Positions 50,592 through 60,397 of a DNA stretch of 64,000 nucleotides are shown in pieces. The DNA lies in the NCBI RefSeq assembly GCF_003966895.1, contig NZ_AP018449.1, forward strand, positions 1,123,424 to 1,187,423. Direction: 5' to 3'. Both the position numbers and the translations under genes were made by a program. How positions within the stretch are numbered: position 1 is the first letter of the stretch; each line of letters opens with the position of its first letter. The notes under the pieces were generated by a model. That model was not told the origin of the DNA, did no database searches, and saw nothing but the letters and a program-made list of their open reading frames with translations. Origin of the DNA: Methylomusa anaerophila. Its GTDB lineage: Bacteria > Bacillota > Negativicutes > Sporomusales > Sporomusaceae.

Positions 50592-51804
50592 GCTCACCCT
50601 CATTAATGTCGCCATCATTTTTATTCTGTTTGTCTTATTAATCGCCGGCGCTTATTATCGCGCGCGATCCGACTTCAGAGACCGTATGGAATTTGGCGCC
50701 AGGAATTTGATTGCCGACATAAAGTCCGGCGCCGTGAACAACTACCCGCCCCCGCCGCCAGGCCCGTTTCCCGGTGTATTTTTTGTCAAAACAGACCATA
50801 CCGGCGCCATTACTTTTAAATCTGCCGGGCACCTCCCTGAACCTGACCTCCTAGTGCCTTTAGTCAGCCAAATCTGGCAGGCGGAAGCATTCCAGGGAAT
50901 GCTTACTATTGAAAGCATGGAATATTTCTACCTTAAATCTCCGCTCAATGATCAGTCCGGTATGGCGATAGTGCTTGAGGATATAACACAAACCAATAAT
51001 ATGCTGCGACGATTGTTGACGGCCTTAACCATCACCGGTGTTGTCTGTTTATCCCTCTCTTTTTTCAGTAGTTTATTTATGGCCGACCGGGCCATAATTC
51101 CCATTCAGAACGCCTGGCAGCAGCAAAAAGACTTCCTGTCCGACGCTTCCCACGAACTGAGAACACCGCTTGCCATCATGCAGACAAATCTGGATGTTGT
51201 CCTGGATAGCCCGGAAGATACTATCGCCAACCAAAGGAAGTGGCTGAACAATATCCAGGAAGAAACCATTCAGATGACCAAGCTTGTCAATTCCCTGCTC
51301 TTTTTGGCCCGGGCCGATTCGCAGCAGCAAAAACTGGAATATCATCCATTTGCCCTTAATTTGGCTGTTGCCGCGACGGCGGAAGCTTTTCAACCTCTTG
51401 CCGCAGCCCAGGGAATCTCTCTTCACATAGATACCGGGCCGCAGGTTACAGTCTGCGGCGACGAAACAAAATTTAAACAGGTAATTGCCATACTATTGGA
51501 TAATGCTATCCGCCATACTCCGGTCGGCGGTGAAATATCCCTCCACTTGTCGGTGTCAGGCACCAAAACATTGCTGACCGTTGCCGACTCCGGTGAAGGA
51601 ATTGATCCTGCCTATCTCGATAAAATTTTTGATCGCTTTTACCAGGTAGATAAATCCCGGTCCAAAGGAGGCGCCGGGTTGGGATTGGCTATCGCCAAAT
51701 GGATTATTGAAAATCACCAGGGATCCATACAGGTAGCCAGCACCCCCGGCTGGGGAACCACCTTTACAATACAAATGCCCAGGCGATTAGGCCTGGGCAG
51801 CTGA
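50569..51804 (+). CDS. Sensor histidine kinase (CusS/ArlS-like)
   Basis: A 411-residue membrane kinase that starts with GTG inside the regulator gene. There is one N-terminal helix (LTLINVAIIFILFVLLIAGA), an external domain with a proline-rich loop (NNYPPPPPGPFPG), a second helix near residue 150, then HisKA (FLSDASHELRTPLAIMQTNL, phospho-His near 195) and an ATPase domain (DNAIRHTPVGG, VADSGEGIDP, GGAGLGLAI). A terminator follows. The external domain is small and gives no ligand clue. Confidence 0.93.
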   Translation: MFQQLRFKLTLINVAIIFILFVLLIAGAYYRARSDFRDRMEFGARNLIADIKSGAVNNYPPPPPGPFPGVFFVKTDHTGAITFKSAGHLPEPDLLVPLVSQIWQAEAFQGMLTIESMEYFYLKSPLNDQSGMAIVLEDITQTNNMLRRLLTALTITGVVCLSLSFFSSLFMADRAIIPIQNAWQQQKDFLSDASHELRTPLAIMQTNLDVVLDSPEDTIANQRKWLNNIQEETIQMTKLVNSLLFLARADSQQQKLEYHPFALNLAVAATAEAFQPLAAAQGISLHIDTGPQVTVCGDETKFKQVIAILLDNAIRHTPVGGEISLHLSVSGTKTLLTVADSGEGIDPAYLDKIFDRFYQVDKSRSKGGAGLGLAIAKWIIENHQGSIQVASTPGWGTTFTIQMPRRLGLGS

Positions 51805-51818
51805 AATATTTTAAATAC

Positions 51819-51850
51819 GCCACCGGCGATAATTCGCCGGTGGCTTTTTA
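51819..51850 (+). terminator. Terminator after the OmpR-type system
   Basis: GCCACCGGCG-N6-CGCCGGTGGC followed by TTTTTAT. Confidence 0.92.
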
Positions 51851-51927
51851 TATTGATTTTACTTAATTTCCACTTTTCCCTATTTTTATATAAAAACTTT
51901 AAAAATATTGTCATATCCTGCATTATT

Positions 51928-51958
51928 TCAAAAGCATTTCCAATATTAGGGCTCGATA
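51928..51958 (+). promoter_or_regulatory. Possible sigma-28 flagellar promoter
   Basis: TCAAAAGCATTT and, further on, GGGCTCGATA resemble the sigma-28 pattern TAAAGTTT-N11-GCCGATAA, with mismatches. It lies about 120 bases before the flagellin start, which is consistent with its expected late-class control. Confidence 0.35.
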
Positions 51959-52079
51959 CAAAGATAGACAAAAGAAAGGAGGCGTTTAGTACCCTATAAA
52001 ATAGCTGCCAACAACGATCCGGATCCGGTATCAAAACCGGGCAGGGATGCCCAAAACCAAAATCAAGGAGGAATTGACA

Positions 52080-53312
52080 ATGGGTCTAGTAATTAACCAT
52101 AATCTTGCGTCTCTTAATACTTATAATGCATTAAATACCAATAACACTGCTTTGAACAAATCACTGGAAAAACTGTCTTCCGGCTACCGCATCAACAGCG
52201 CGGCCGACGATGCCGCCGGCCTGGCCATCTCCGAAAAAATGCGCGGTCAGATCCGCGGCCTTGACCAAGCTAGTTCAAATGCCCAAGACTCTATTTCCCT
52301 GGTTCAGACAGCAGAAGGCGCGCTGACTGAAACCGAGGACATCCTGCAACGCATGCGCGAACTGTCTGTTCAGTCGGCCAGCGACACCAACACCGATGAT
52401 GACCGTAAAGCCATTCAGGATGAAATCGATGCCTTAGTGGAGGAAATCGACCGTATCGCCGACACTACCGAGTTCAATACCAAAAAGCTGCTGAACGGTA
52501 ATATGGGTGCGGCCGTTACTGCCGACACGGCCAACGTTTTGACCAATACGTCTTTGAACACTGCCACCACTACCGCTACCGCATTAACCGCCCTCACCGA
52601 CGCTTCCGGGGCTTCTCTCGGTATAGTTTCCGGCGACACCATCAACGTTAGCTACATGATGAACGGCGAGCTGAAAAGCACACTTGTCACTGCAACAGAC
52701 ACTACTGATCTGACCGCTCTTCAAGGTGCCGACTTTACTTTTGCAGTCGACACCACCACCGGCGCGCTGACCGCCACTGCCGCAGTTTCCGGCACGGATA
52801 CTGCCATCTACGGCTTAACCATCACTGTAACCGATGCCAGCGGCAATAAAAAGTACGATGCAACCAACGCCCTGTCCGAGTTTTCGCAGACCACGCAGGC
52901 CGAAGATCAGCGCGCCGACGGAACGTCTACCGTGCTCATCGGCGCCAATACCGGTCAGAGCATGACATTCAATATTGGCGATATGTCCGCCGCGGGCATC
53001 GGGGTAGCCAATCTGAACGTCTCTGACCAGGCATCGGCCAATATAGCCGTCTCGGTAATCGACACCGCCACCCAAACGGTATCTACCGCCCGCGCTGCCC
53101 TCGGCGCCATTCAGAACCGTCTGGAACACACCATCAACAACCTGACTGCTTCCAGCGAAAACCTGACTGCCGCCGAATCCCGCATCCGCGATGTTGATAT
53201 GGCATCGGAAATGGCAACATACACCAACAAGAGCGTCCTTAATCAAGCGGCCACTGCCATGCTGGCCCAAGCCAATCAACTGCCCCAGCAGGTATTGACC
53301 CTCTTAAAATAA
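52080..53312 (+). CDS. hag: Flagellin
   Basis: The filament protein, 410 residues from ATG 52080 behind AAGGAGG. The conserved N-terminal D0/D1 part reads MGLVINHNLASLNTYNALN and EKLSSGYRINSAADDAAGLA. The C-terminal part reads RDVDMASEMATYTNKSVLNQ and ends QQVLTLLK. Between them is a variable region of about 170 residues, rich in Thr, Ala and Asp, with no repeats, which would be surface-exposed and a likely site for glycosylation. The genes for cap, junction and hook proteins face it from the right. Confidence 0.95.
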   Translation: MGLVINHNLASLNTYNALNTNNTALNKSLEKLSSGYRINSAADDAAGLAISEKMRGQIRGLDQASSNAQDSISLVQTAEGALTETEDILQRMRELSVQSASDTNTDDDRKAIQDEIDALVEEIDRIADTTEFNTKKLLNGNMGAAVTADTANVLTNTSLNTATTTATALTALTDASGASLGIVSGDTINVSYMMNGELKSTLVTATDTTDLTALQGADFTFAVDTTTGALTATAAVSGTDTAIYGLTITVTDASGNKKYDATNALSEFSQTTQAEDQRADGTSTVLIGANTGQSMTFNIGDMSAAGIGVANLNVSDQASANIAVSVIDTATQTVSTARAALGAIQNRLEHTINNLTASSENLTAAESRIRDVDMASEMATYTNKSVLNQAATAMLAQANQLPQQVLTLLK

Positions 53313-53349
53313 TTCTATCTAAGTTAAAGCGTTAAAGCACCAAAAACCT

Positions 53350-53392
53350 TAACAGGCGTTCATCCCTTACCGGGATGAACGCCTGTTTGCTT
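53350..53392. terminator. Terminator after flagellin
   Basis: AACAGGCGTTCATCCC-N5-GGGATGAACGCCTGTT, a 16-bp perfect stem with a T-rich tail, ends flagellin transcription. Confidence 0.92.
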
Positions 53393-53477
53393 GTTTGCCG
53401 GCATAAAAAAAATCCCTATATAAACAGCTCCCTTTTCTTTCGCTGCTCTATATAGAGATTACCGGTCCAAAATTCCC

Positions 53478-53897
53478 CTATCCTTTTTGGTTGAAACGGC
53501 CTCCCGGCCGTCGCGTCAGCCAGCAGCTGACATAGCGGTTGGTAATATTTCTTCCGGCCCGCAGACGCCGCAATTGGGCCGCCACATGATTCCGCACCAT
53601 TGCGGCTTCCTGCACCATTGCGGCGCTACTGGTCAGTACCTCCGACTGTTTTGCCGCAATGGCGCCAACCGCTGCCCGAAAGCAGCTCATATCCTTCCAT
53701 TGCTCATTGCGCCGTAACTCCTGATTCACGGCGGCAAGCTCGTCAAATAGTTTATCCATATCCCGCAGCAACCGTTTAAGACCTTTCATTTCCCGCCGTT
53801 GAACAAAACGGCGCTGCGTCCCGATATTCGCGCTGATTTTCTCTAGAATTGCCATTTTCTTTGCCAATCCGGCCTGAATTTCCTCTACCGGCACCAT
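53478..53897 (-). CDS. Coiled-coil protein downstream of fliD, likely flagellar chaperone
   Basis: A 139-residue, mostly helical, highly charged protein (LLRDMDKLFDELAAVNQEL; MVQEAAMVRNHVAAQLRRL). It starts two bases before the end of fliD and so is translated with it. Position and composition fit an FlgN- or FliT-type export chaperone for hook-associated proteins, but the sequence is not close enough to name one. FliS, which usually follows fliD, is not seen in the window. Confidence 0.65.
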   Translation of the reverse strand: MVPVEEIQAGLAKKMAILEKISANIGTQRRFVQRREMKGLKRLLRDMDKLFDELAAVNQELRRNEQWKDMSCFRAAVGAIAAKQSEVLTSSAAMVQEAAMVRNHVAAQLRRLRAGRNITNRYVSCWLTRRPGGRFNQKG

Positions 53898-53899
53898 AC

Positions 53900-55888
53900 T
53901 TAACTACTGCTCACACCAAGCATGGATTGCAAAGCGGACAGTTGCGAGTTCATCTTGTTGATATAGGTTTCCAAATTGGTATACTGTTCGTAAAGACTGT
54001 CCTCTTTGGCATCCAGCCGATCTTCCTCGGCTGAAATTTTATCCTGCAGATCGCTGATCTGATCGCTCAGCGCGTTATCGGTATCGGCTGCGGTATCCTC
54101 AATACCCGCCTTTTGTATCAACAGACCGTCGTCGCCGACAGTGGCGATATATTTTTGAATAACATCGTAGAAACGATAAGCCAGGCCTTCCTCTTTGTAC
54201 CGGGTCCGCAATTCACTGCTGCTGTAGGTTATACGGGTAGTAGTCCCCGGATACGAGGAAGACTCCTGAGTAAACAGATTCATCACCGCTGCCGGATCGC
54301 TCGTGATAGCTTCCTTTAGAGTGTCCTCGTCAATATATAGCTTGCCATTTTCATCATAAGTGCCGGTGGAGATCCCGATACCAAAAATGTTGGTGGACAA
54401 GCCGGAAACCGACTCAATTAAAGATGACCGCATTTCCGTCAGAAAGCTTTTCAATAATGAGTCATTCGCCAATAGCCCGGTTTTCGCCTTGGTTTCCCAT
54501 TTGGTAATTTCCTCATCGGTCATACTGTCTTTTTCATCATCCGTAAGGGGGGGATAATCATAATTGTAATCCTCGTCCAACTTCGAGTTGATGGTGCTGA
54601 TCAAACTGTTGTAATCGTCCACGAAACTGCTGATCAGATCATAGACGCTGTCCACATCCTGGCTTAAACTTACTGTAACCTTTTCATCAGCGGTAATGGA
54701 AGAGGCCGTCTCGGTAGTCGTATCCGTAGTCGTGGCATTAAGAGTATATTTCACGCCGTTGACGGTAAAGGTATTGGAACTGCGGGTCAGCTTGGTACCG
54801 TCCAGCCACGCCACGGCGTCCGTCCCGGCCACTACCGACGCACTGTTGAAAACCAGGGACAAAAAGTTGCTGCTGCCGTATGTGGCATCCGTAGGCTCGG
54901 TCACCACCAAGGTGGAGCCTGTGCCTGTATCATCGGCGGTAAGCGTCAGTTGGCCGGAAATCTCGTCGTAGGTCATCGTTGCCCCGGAACTGCTGCTGTT
55001 GATTTTTTTTATCATGTTGCTAAGACTATCGTCTTGATCAAAAGAAAGAGTGGTGCCATTGATGGTCAGTTCTATCTGCCCGTCACTGTTGAACAGCGAA
55101 TCCTCTATGCCCAGCTGGGAAGCAATCTCCAGCAGCGTATCGGAAGTATCCAGACGGTTGGAGAGGGACGCCCCGTCACTGGTAAAGCCGAGGGCGGACA
55201 AAGCGCTGGTTCCCGAAGCAGGGGCGCTGAGGGTAATCTCTTGAATACCGCTATCTGCGGCGGCTGTGATGGTGAGGTAGCCGGTGGTGGAGTCCACGCT
55301 CGCCGTCACCTTGCCTGAGCCTACCGCCTCATCGATAGCTGTTTGCACGGCTGTTGCCAAGTCGGTACCTGAGGAATATGTTTCATCCGAGTCGAAGGTA
55401 ACCGTCCTTTCCGTACCGTCCAGTTCAATGACAAAACTTGCGCCGGCGCTAATTGTGGCGCCGGCGGATACATCCGTCCCGCCGGCAACCTCCATGGCGA
55501 GACTGCTGGTCAGGGTGGCGGCCGTAGCCAGTTGTTCTACCGCTATGGTATGGGACCCCGCGCTGGCGGTGCCGGTGTAAGTCGCCGTTACGGCGCTGCT
55601 GCTGCTGCTGACTGCATATTTATTGAAATTACTTGATTTCAGCAGGCTGTTGGATGAGGTGATATCAAAATAGGTACTGCTAAAGGTTTGAATATCCTCG
55701 ATAATACTACGGTATGCATCCTGTTTCCATTCAGCCAGTTGCTCCTGTTTCTGCAACTGGTACAGTTTAGACTTCTGGGCGGTCATCAGTTGTTCAACGA
55801 TCGAGTCCACATCAAGACCGGAAGATAAACCGGTAATCCTGGTTGTTCCATTGACGGTGGTTGAAGTCACGCTGCTTGAACTAGACAT
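53900..55888 (-). CDS. fliD: Flagellar filament cap protein
   Basis: FliD caps the filament and directs flagellin folding. The 662-residue protein has the N-terminal TRITGLSSGLDVDSIVEQLM signature and YQLQKQEQLAEWKQDAYRSI, a long Ser/Thr-rich centre (about 90-400), and a C-terminal coiled coil (ISDLQDKISAEEDRLDAKED). It is longer than the 450-500 of many homologues owing to the centre. A good ribosome site (AAAGGAGG) precedes it. It follows flgL by 36 bases. Confidence 0.93.
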   Translation of the reverse strand: MSSSSSVTSTTVNGTTRITGLSSGLDVDSIVEQLMTAQKSKLYQLQKQEQLAEWKQDAYRSIIEDIQTFSSTYFDITSSNSLLKSSNFNKYAVSSSSSAVTATYTGTASAGSHTIAVEQLATAATLTSSLAMEVAGGTDVSAGATISAGASFVIELDGTERTVTFDSDETYSSGTDLATAVQTAIDEAVGSGKVTASVDSTTGYLTITAAADSGIQEITLSAPASGTSALSALGFTSDGASLSNRLDTSDTLLEIASQLGIEDSLFNSDGQIELTINGTTLSFDQDDSLSNMIKKINSSSSGATMTYDEISGQLTLTADDTGTGSTLVVTEPTDATYGSSNFLSLVFNSASVVAGTDAVAWLDGTKLTRSSNTFTVNGVKYTLNATTTDTTTETASSITADEKVTVSLSQDVDSVYDLISSFVDDYNSLISTINSKLDEDYNYDYPPLTDDEKDSMTDEEITKWETKAKTGLLANDSLLKSFLTEMRSSLIESVSGLSTNIFGIGISTGTYDENGKLYIDEDTLKEAITSDPAAVMNLFTQESSSYPGTTTRITYSSSELRTRYKEEGLAYRFYDVIQKYIATVGDDGLLIQKAGIEDTAADTDNALSDQISDLQDKISAEEDRLDAKEDSLYEQYTNLETYINKMNSQLSALQSMLGVSSS

Positions 55889-55924
55889 TCATTCCGCCTC
55901 CTTTGCCCTTGTTTCTTTTCAAGA

Positions 55925-57265
55925 TTATGCGATGTAATCCACCAGCGACTTGGTGATTGCCTTGGCTCCCACGGTGAGAGACGCCTCATAAACATACTCG
56001 GCCGTAGATACGTCAGTTGACGCCAGGGCCGCATCCACATCTTCGTTATTACTCAGCAAGGTGGTGTAATTGGTATAATCGTTGGCAAGTCTGTCGGTAG
56101 CCATATCCACATAGTTCATGCGCGCGCCTAGGTCGGCCTGGGCGGTCAGTACCCGGTCGTAATCGGTGTCCAGGTCGGTGAGCAAGCCGTCGAGAGTAAA
56201 AGTCTCCGTCGCCACAGAGGCCGTGCCGGTGGTTTCATCCACATCGGCTTTATAACAAGTAGTTTTACCGTCCAATCCCAGCATAAGCTTGGCAACGGTA
56301 TCGAACAGACTGGTATCGTCCCCGGCAGTCCCGGTGACATTCTGTCCTTCCACATTTACAGCGATCTGGGCGCCGTAACCGATATTGTAGTAAATAGCCT
56401 GCGTCCCGTTGCTTACATACATTTCGGCGTCTGTGACACTGAACGAATCAGCCCCCACAATACTTATGTATTTTCCTTTAAATGTCACGGCGTTGCATTC
56501 GGCAGCATCAAAGGTCATAGACGTGCCGGCCGCAATGGTGCCGGTATTAGCGGCCATGGTAATCGTCACATCGGTCCCGTCGCTGGCCGTTCCGGTCAGT
56601 TTAACTCCACCGGCGGCAATCGTTGTCGCCGTAACATTGTCGGCCGCCGCAACCACATTGCCGCTGGAGTCCGTCAACTGGAGCAAGTAATCGGTGCCAT
56701 TGCTGCCGGTAGCTACGGAAAGAGTGTACGTATCGGCAGTCAGACCGGAAATAGCAGCGATAGCGCTGCCGTCGCCGGCATAGCCGGTGTCATTGTAGGT
56801 GGCTGTTCCCGCTTTGGCTGTTACCAAAGCGTACGGCGCCGCATCGGTGGCGTAACCGCCAAAAGCATAGCGCCCGGCGTAGGAAGTATTCATTACCTGC
56901 ACCAATTGCGCCTGCAGTTGGGTAACTTCCGTCTTAATCGCCGCCTTGTCCTGGTCGGACAGGGTGTCGCTGGAAGCTTGCACAGTCAGTTCCCTTACCC
57001 GTTGGATAATATCGCCCAGGTCGCTTAAAGCGTCATTAGATGTTTTCTGCCAGGAACTGGCGGCGGACACGTTTTTTTGATATTGTTCTATCTTGGCGAC
57101 ATAGTTGCGATATTTTATCGCCCGCGTAGCCACAATAGGATCGTCGGAAGCCAATTGAATCTTCTTTTGGGTGGATTCGCGGTTAATGGCCTCGCTCAGA
57201 CGTCTTGCGTTTTTATTGATATTCGAGACGGTATTGGCAACCATCATGCCGTCAGTTATCCGCAC
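55925..57265 (-). CDS. flgL: Flagellar hook-filament junction protein FlgL
   Basis: HAP3, which joins hook and filament. The 446-residue protein begins MRITDGMMVANTVSNINKNA and ends SLTVGAKAITKSLVDYI, both flagellin-like D0 helices. A large central insert of about 200 residues (Thr/Gly/Ala-rich, from about 145 to 340) makes it longer than the family's usual 300. It starts 17 bases after the second flgK. Confidence 0.92.
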   Translation of the reverse strand: MRITDGMMVANTVSNINKNARRLSEAINRESTQKKIQLASDDPIVATRAIKYRNYVAKIEQYQKNVSAASSWQKTSNDALSDLGDIIQRVRELTVQASSDTLSDQDKAAIKTEVTQLQAQLVQVMNTSYAGRYAFGGYATDAAPYALVTAKAGTATYNDTGYAGDGSAIAAISGLTADTYTLSVATGSNGTDYLLQLTDSSGNVVAAADNVTATTIAAGGVKLTGTASDGTDVTITMAANTGTIAAGTSMTFDAAECNAVTFKGKYISIVGADSFSVTDAEMYVSNGTQAIYYNIGYGAQIAVNVEGQNVTGTAGDDTSLFDTVAKLMLGLDGKTTCYKADVDETTGTASVATETFTLDGLLTDLDTDYDRVLTAQADLGARMNYVDMATDRLANDYTNYTTLLSNNEDVDAALASTDVSTAEYVYEASLTVGAKAITKSLVDYIA

Positions 57266-57281
57266 AAAAATCTCCTCCCAT

Positions 57282-58874
57282 CTAATCCGACGACACCATG
57301 TTAATGGTGGTGGCGTAGATTTCCTGCCATACGCTGATCATTTGCGCCGACGCCTCATAAGCCTTCTGATACTTGGTCATATTGGCCGTTTCCTCGTTGC
57401 TGGAAACTCCCGCTACTGACGACCTGCTGTTCTCAAGGTATTCGATGATGGTGGTCTGGCGGTCGGACTTGCTCTGGGCATAAGAACTGGTTGTACCGAG
57501 GGTGGACACAAGAGAATTCATGAAGTCCTCGGGAGTGCCGCCAGCGAACATTTTCGCACTCTCGCATAATTCAATCAAGGCATCCATATTCTCATTATCC
57601 TCGCTGTCGATACTCCCGTCGGAGTTCACACTGGCAGCCGCGGCAATATTGTCCGCATCTGCCAGAACATCCGCGGACAAAGATATATTGGCCGCCGTGA
57701 GGTTTGTGTACAGAGAAGTGTACTGAGTATTAGCGGCCGCGGCAGAGTCCAACCCGCTCAGCAAAGCCTCGAAGGAGTTGCCGCTGCTGTCTGTATAAGA
57801 ACAGGAGAAAAAGCGGACGCCTGTCTCTCCGTCTTCGGTATACCCGCCGGCATGACCGGCATAATAAGTAGTTCCGTCTTCAAATATGCCTTCATTGAAC
57901 GCCGCGGCGAAAGTCCGGGCAAAGGTATCCAATTGGTCCATAAAATAAGGAATGCCCTTGCTTTCCGAGTAAGAGCCGGTGCCGTCACCGTCCCTGATGT
58001 CAAGGTAGGCCTGCAGCGAACCGCCGTCAGGATCGAGATTCGCGCCGGTGCCGGCCCAGCGGATGCCGTACATGCCGTCTTGGTCACTGCCGTCCGCGAT
58101 TTCATAACACTCCAGTTGCTGTACCTTGTCGCCGCTGACCAAACAAGCCCCGTCTATGCTGATAGTCAAGGCTTTATTCTCCGTACCGTCAGCCTTTGTA
58201 CCCACCACAACTTCGTCCACATCCAGGTCGACCAAGCCGGAAAGCTCATCAATCAGCGCTCCCCGTGCATCCTCCAGTTCATTGGTGGCAGCGCCGCTGG
58301 CCGCCGCCAAGCTGATCCGTTTGTTCAGGTCGGCAATTTGCTGGGCATAGGAATTAATTTGATCCACCGTTGTTTTAACCTCAGTGTTGGCATCTTGCCT
58401 GAGCTGTGTCAGCCGGGCGGCGGAATCATTCAGGTAATCGCAAATGGCCACTCCCGCCTCCTTTACGGCAGTGCGGGCCGATGCACTGCCGGGGTCTGTG
58501 GATACACCTTCCAGCGCCGAGTAGAAATCATCCATTAAAGTGGAAAATGTGTCATCGGCATCACCCATTACCGATTCTATTTCTTCCAGGTAACCGGCCC
58601 TGGTTTCCCATTCACCCAAAGTGGCATTTTCGTCCCAGTACTTTTCGTCAAGAAGATTATCCCGCACCCGGTCAACAGACTCAACCTTCGCCCCCAAGCC
58701 CACATAGCTGCGGCTGTACATGGCGGCGGGGCCGATGGGATTCTGAATCAGTACCTGCCGCGAATAACCCGTTGTATTCATGTTACTGATATTGTTGCTC
58801 GTAACGGCCAATCCCACCTTGCTGGCGGACAAGCCGTTGCCGGAAATAACAAGACCCGCGAATGTTGAAGCCAT
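57282..58874 (-). CDS. flgK: Flagellar hook-associated protein FlgK, second copy
   Basis: HAP1 paralogue of 530 residues. The N-terminal region STFAGLVISGNGLSASKVGL and SNNISNMNTTGYSRQ, the QQIADLNKRISL segment, and C-terminal NMTKYQKAYEASAQMISVWQ are all FlgK hallmarks. It sits 13 bases after another flgK that is only moderately similar and shorter. Both copies have intact N- and C-terminal helices, so both may be used, perhaps as alternating junction layers. Confidence 0.9.
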   Translation of the reverse strand: MASTFAGLVISGNGLSASKVGLAVTSNNISNMNTTGYSRQVLIQNPIGPAAMYSRSYVGLGAKVESVDRVRDNLLDEKYWDENATLGEWETRAGYLEEIESVMGDADDTFSTLMDDFYSALEGVSTDPGSASARTAVKEAGVAICDYLNDSAARLTQLRQDANTEVKTTVDQINSYAQQIADLNKRISLAAASGAATNELEDARGALIDELSGLVDLDVDEVVVGTKADGTENKALTISIDGACLVSGDKVQQLECYEIADGSDQDGMYGIRWAGTGANLDPDGGSLQAYLDIRDGDGTGSYSESKGIPYFMDQLDTFARTFAAAFNEGIFEDGTTYYAGHAGGYTEDGETGVRFFSCSYTDSSGNSFEALLSGLDSAAAANTQYTSLYTNLTAANISLSADVLADADNIAAAASVNSDGSIDSEDNENMDALIELCESAKMFAGGTPEDFMNSLVSTLGTTSSYAQSKSDRQTTIIEYLENSRSSVAGVSSNEETANMTKYQKAYEASAQMISVWQEIYATTINMVSSD

Positions 58875-58886
58875 CCTAATTCCTCC

Positions 58887-60371
58887 TTATCCACCCAAGT
58901 CATCCATTAAATCGCCGATCAGGCTGTCGATGGTGCTCAGTACCCTGGCACTGGCATTGTAGGCATTTTGATACATGATCATGTTGGACATTTCCTCATC
59001 CATGGAAACCGCTGATATCGTCTGGCGTTGGCTGTCTACCTGATCAACCAGGGTTGTCTGGGTGTCGTAAGAGCTGTTGGCATCGTCGCCTGCTGTGCCC
59101 AGCCAGCCAATAAACGACTCATAAAAGGTGTTGACATCCACCGCTGCGCCGTTAAACTTAAAAAGGTCGTCACCAGTCAATTCGTATATTTGATTGGCTA
59201 TGGTATTATCGCCGGAATCAGCGCCGGCGGCGGCAACCACCTTAGCGGGTTCAGCCAGCAAAGCGGGATTTACCTGAATATTGCTGATGCTCAGCGGCTG
59301 ACTGGAGTCTACCGCCGTGAAAAAATCCTCACCGGCATTGCCGTTCAGATCCGTGCCGGAGCTGTGCAGGGAATTGATTGCGACTGCCAGCGTGCAAATC
59401 AGATCATTCAAGGCCTGCCGCATGGTATTGATGTCACTCAGCGTCCCGGTGGAAAAAGCATAGGGAATGTCGGTCGCATTGTCGATGGCCGCCAGATCGG
59501 TTTGCTGCGCCTCTTCCAGGTAAGCGGCGACAGTGCCGCTGGTGATATCCGCAGCTTGATTCAGACCGGACCACTGCACCTTAAGCGGATCGGTAGTTGA
59601 CCCGTCCCCTGTTACAGCCAGTTCCTTGGTCCTGTCGCCGTTAACCAGGTTCACTCCCCCGATAGTGACCTGCAATACCCCGTTGGAGTGCTCTTGAACG
59701 TTGATATTCGCATAAGTTGACATTTGATCCAGCAGGCTGTCCCGCTGATCCCGGAGATAACTGGCTTCGCCCCCGCCCAGTTCGGCCGCCTTGATTTGAG
59801 AATTCAGGTCCGCCACCTGCTGCGCCAGGTCGTTGAGAGTATCCACCGCTTCTTGCACCCGGTCGCAGGCATCTTGCTGCAGTTGCTGCAACTGCCCGTC
59901 GATTTGGGTCAAGGTGTCAATAAGAGAAACGGCGCTATCCGTAACCACTTGCCGGCTGCTCAGGCTGCTGGAGTCTGTGGCCAATTCCGACCAGCTGTCA
60001 AAGAAATTCTCCAGCATCTGCTGTAAACCGTCGGTGGAAGTTCCGTCGTCGGCTTCATATTCGGTAAGTATCTTTTGCATATATTCCAGGTCGCCGCTTT
60101 TAACCGACCAGTATCCGGTCTTCGCGTTTTGCCGGCGATACGTTTGATCAAGCAGTTCATCCCGTGCCCTGGCGATTTCTTGCACGTTGGAGCCCATCCC
60201 CAGGGACTGCCCGCCGGTCAAGACGGTATTTTCCTCCACGCTGCTTATGCGCTGGCGGGAATACCCGGTGGTATTTACATTGGAAAGATTGTTGCTGACT
60301 ACCGACAGCGCGGCCTGATTCACCCGCATGCCGGAATATGCGATCTTATAATTGCCAAATGTGGAACTCAT
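58887..60371 (-). CDS. flgK: Flagellar hook-associated protein FlgK, first copy
   Basis: The upstream flgK of the pair, 494 residues. It starts MSSTFGNYKIAYSGMRVNQA, with SNNLSNVNTTGYSRQRISSV, DLNSQIKAAELGG and MIMYQNAYNASARVLSTID. A good GGAGGTGC site precedes the ATG. It lies 27 bases after flgE and 13 before the second copy. Its centre differs strongly from the second copy, so the duplication is not recent. Confidence 0.91.
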   Translation of the reverse strand: MSSTFGNYKIAYSGMRVNQAALSVVSNNLSNVNTTGYSRQRISSVEENTVLTGGQSLGMGSNVQEIARARDELLDQTYRRQNAKTGYWSVKSGDLEYMQKILTEYEADDGTSTDGLQQMLENFFDSWSELATDSSSLSSRQVVTDSAVSLIDTLTQIDGQLQQLQQDACDRVQEAVDTLNDLAQQVADLNSQIKAAELGGGEASYLRDQRDSLLDQMSTYANINVQEHSNGVLQVTIGGVNLVNGDRTKELAVTGDGSTTDPLKVQWSGLNQAADITSGTVAAYLEEAQQTDLAAIDNATDIPYAFSTGTLSDINTMRQALNDLICTLAVAINSLHSSGTDLNGNAGEDFFTAVDSSQPLSISNIQVNPALLAEPAKVVAAAGADSGDNTIANQIYELTGDDLFKFNGAAVDVNTFYESFIGWLGTAGDDANSSYDTQTTLVDQVDSQRQTISAVSMDEEMSNMIMYQNAYNASARVLSTIDSLIGDLMDDLGG

Positions 60372-60397
60372 AGTTGCACCTCCTCCTTCTGCTCAGG

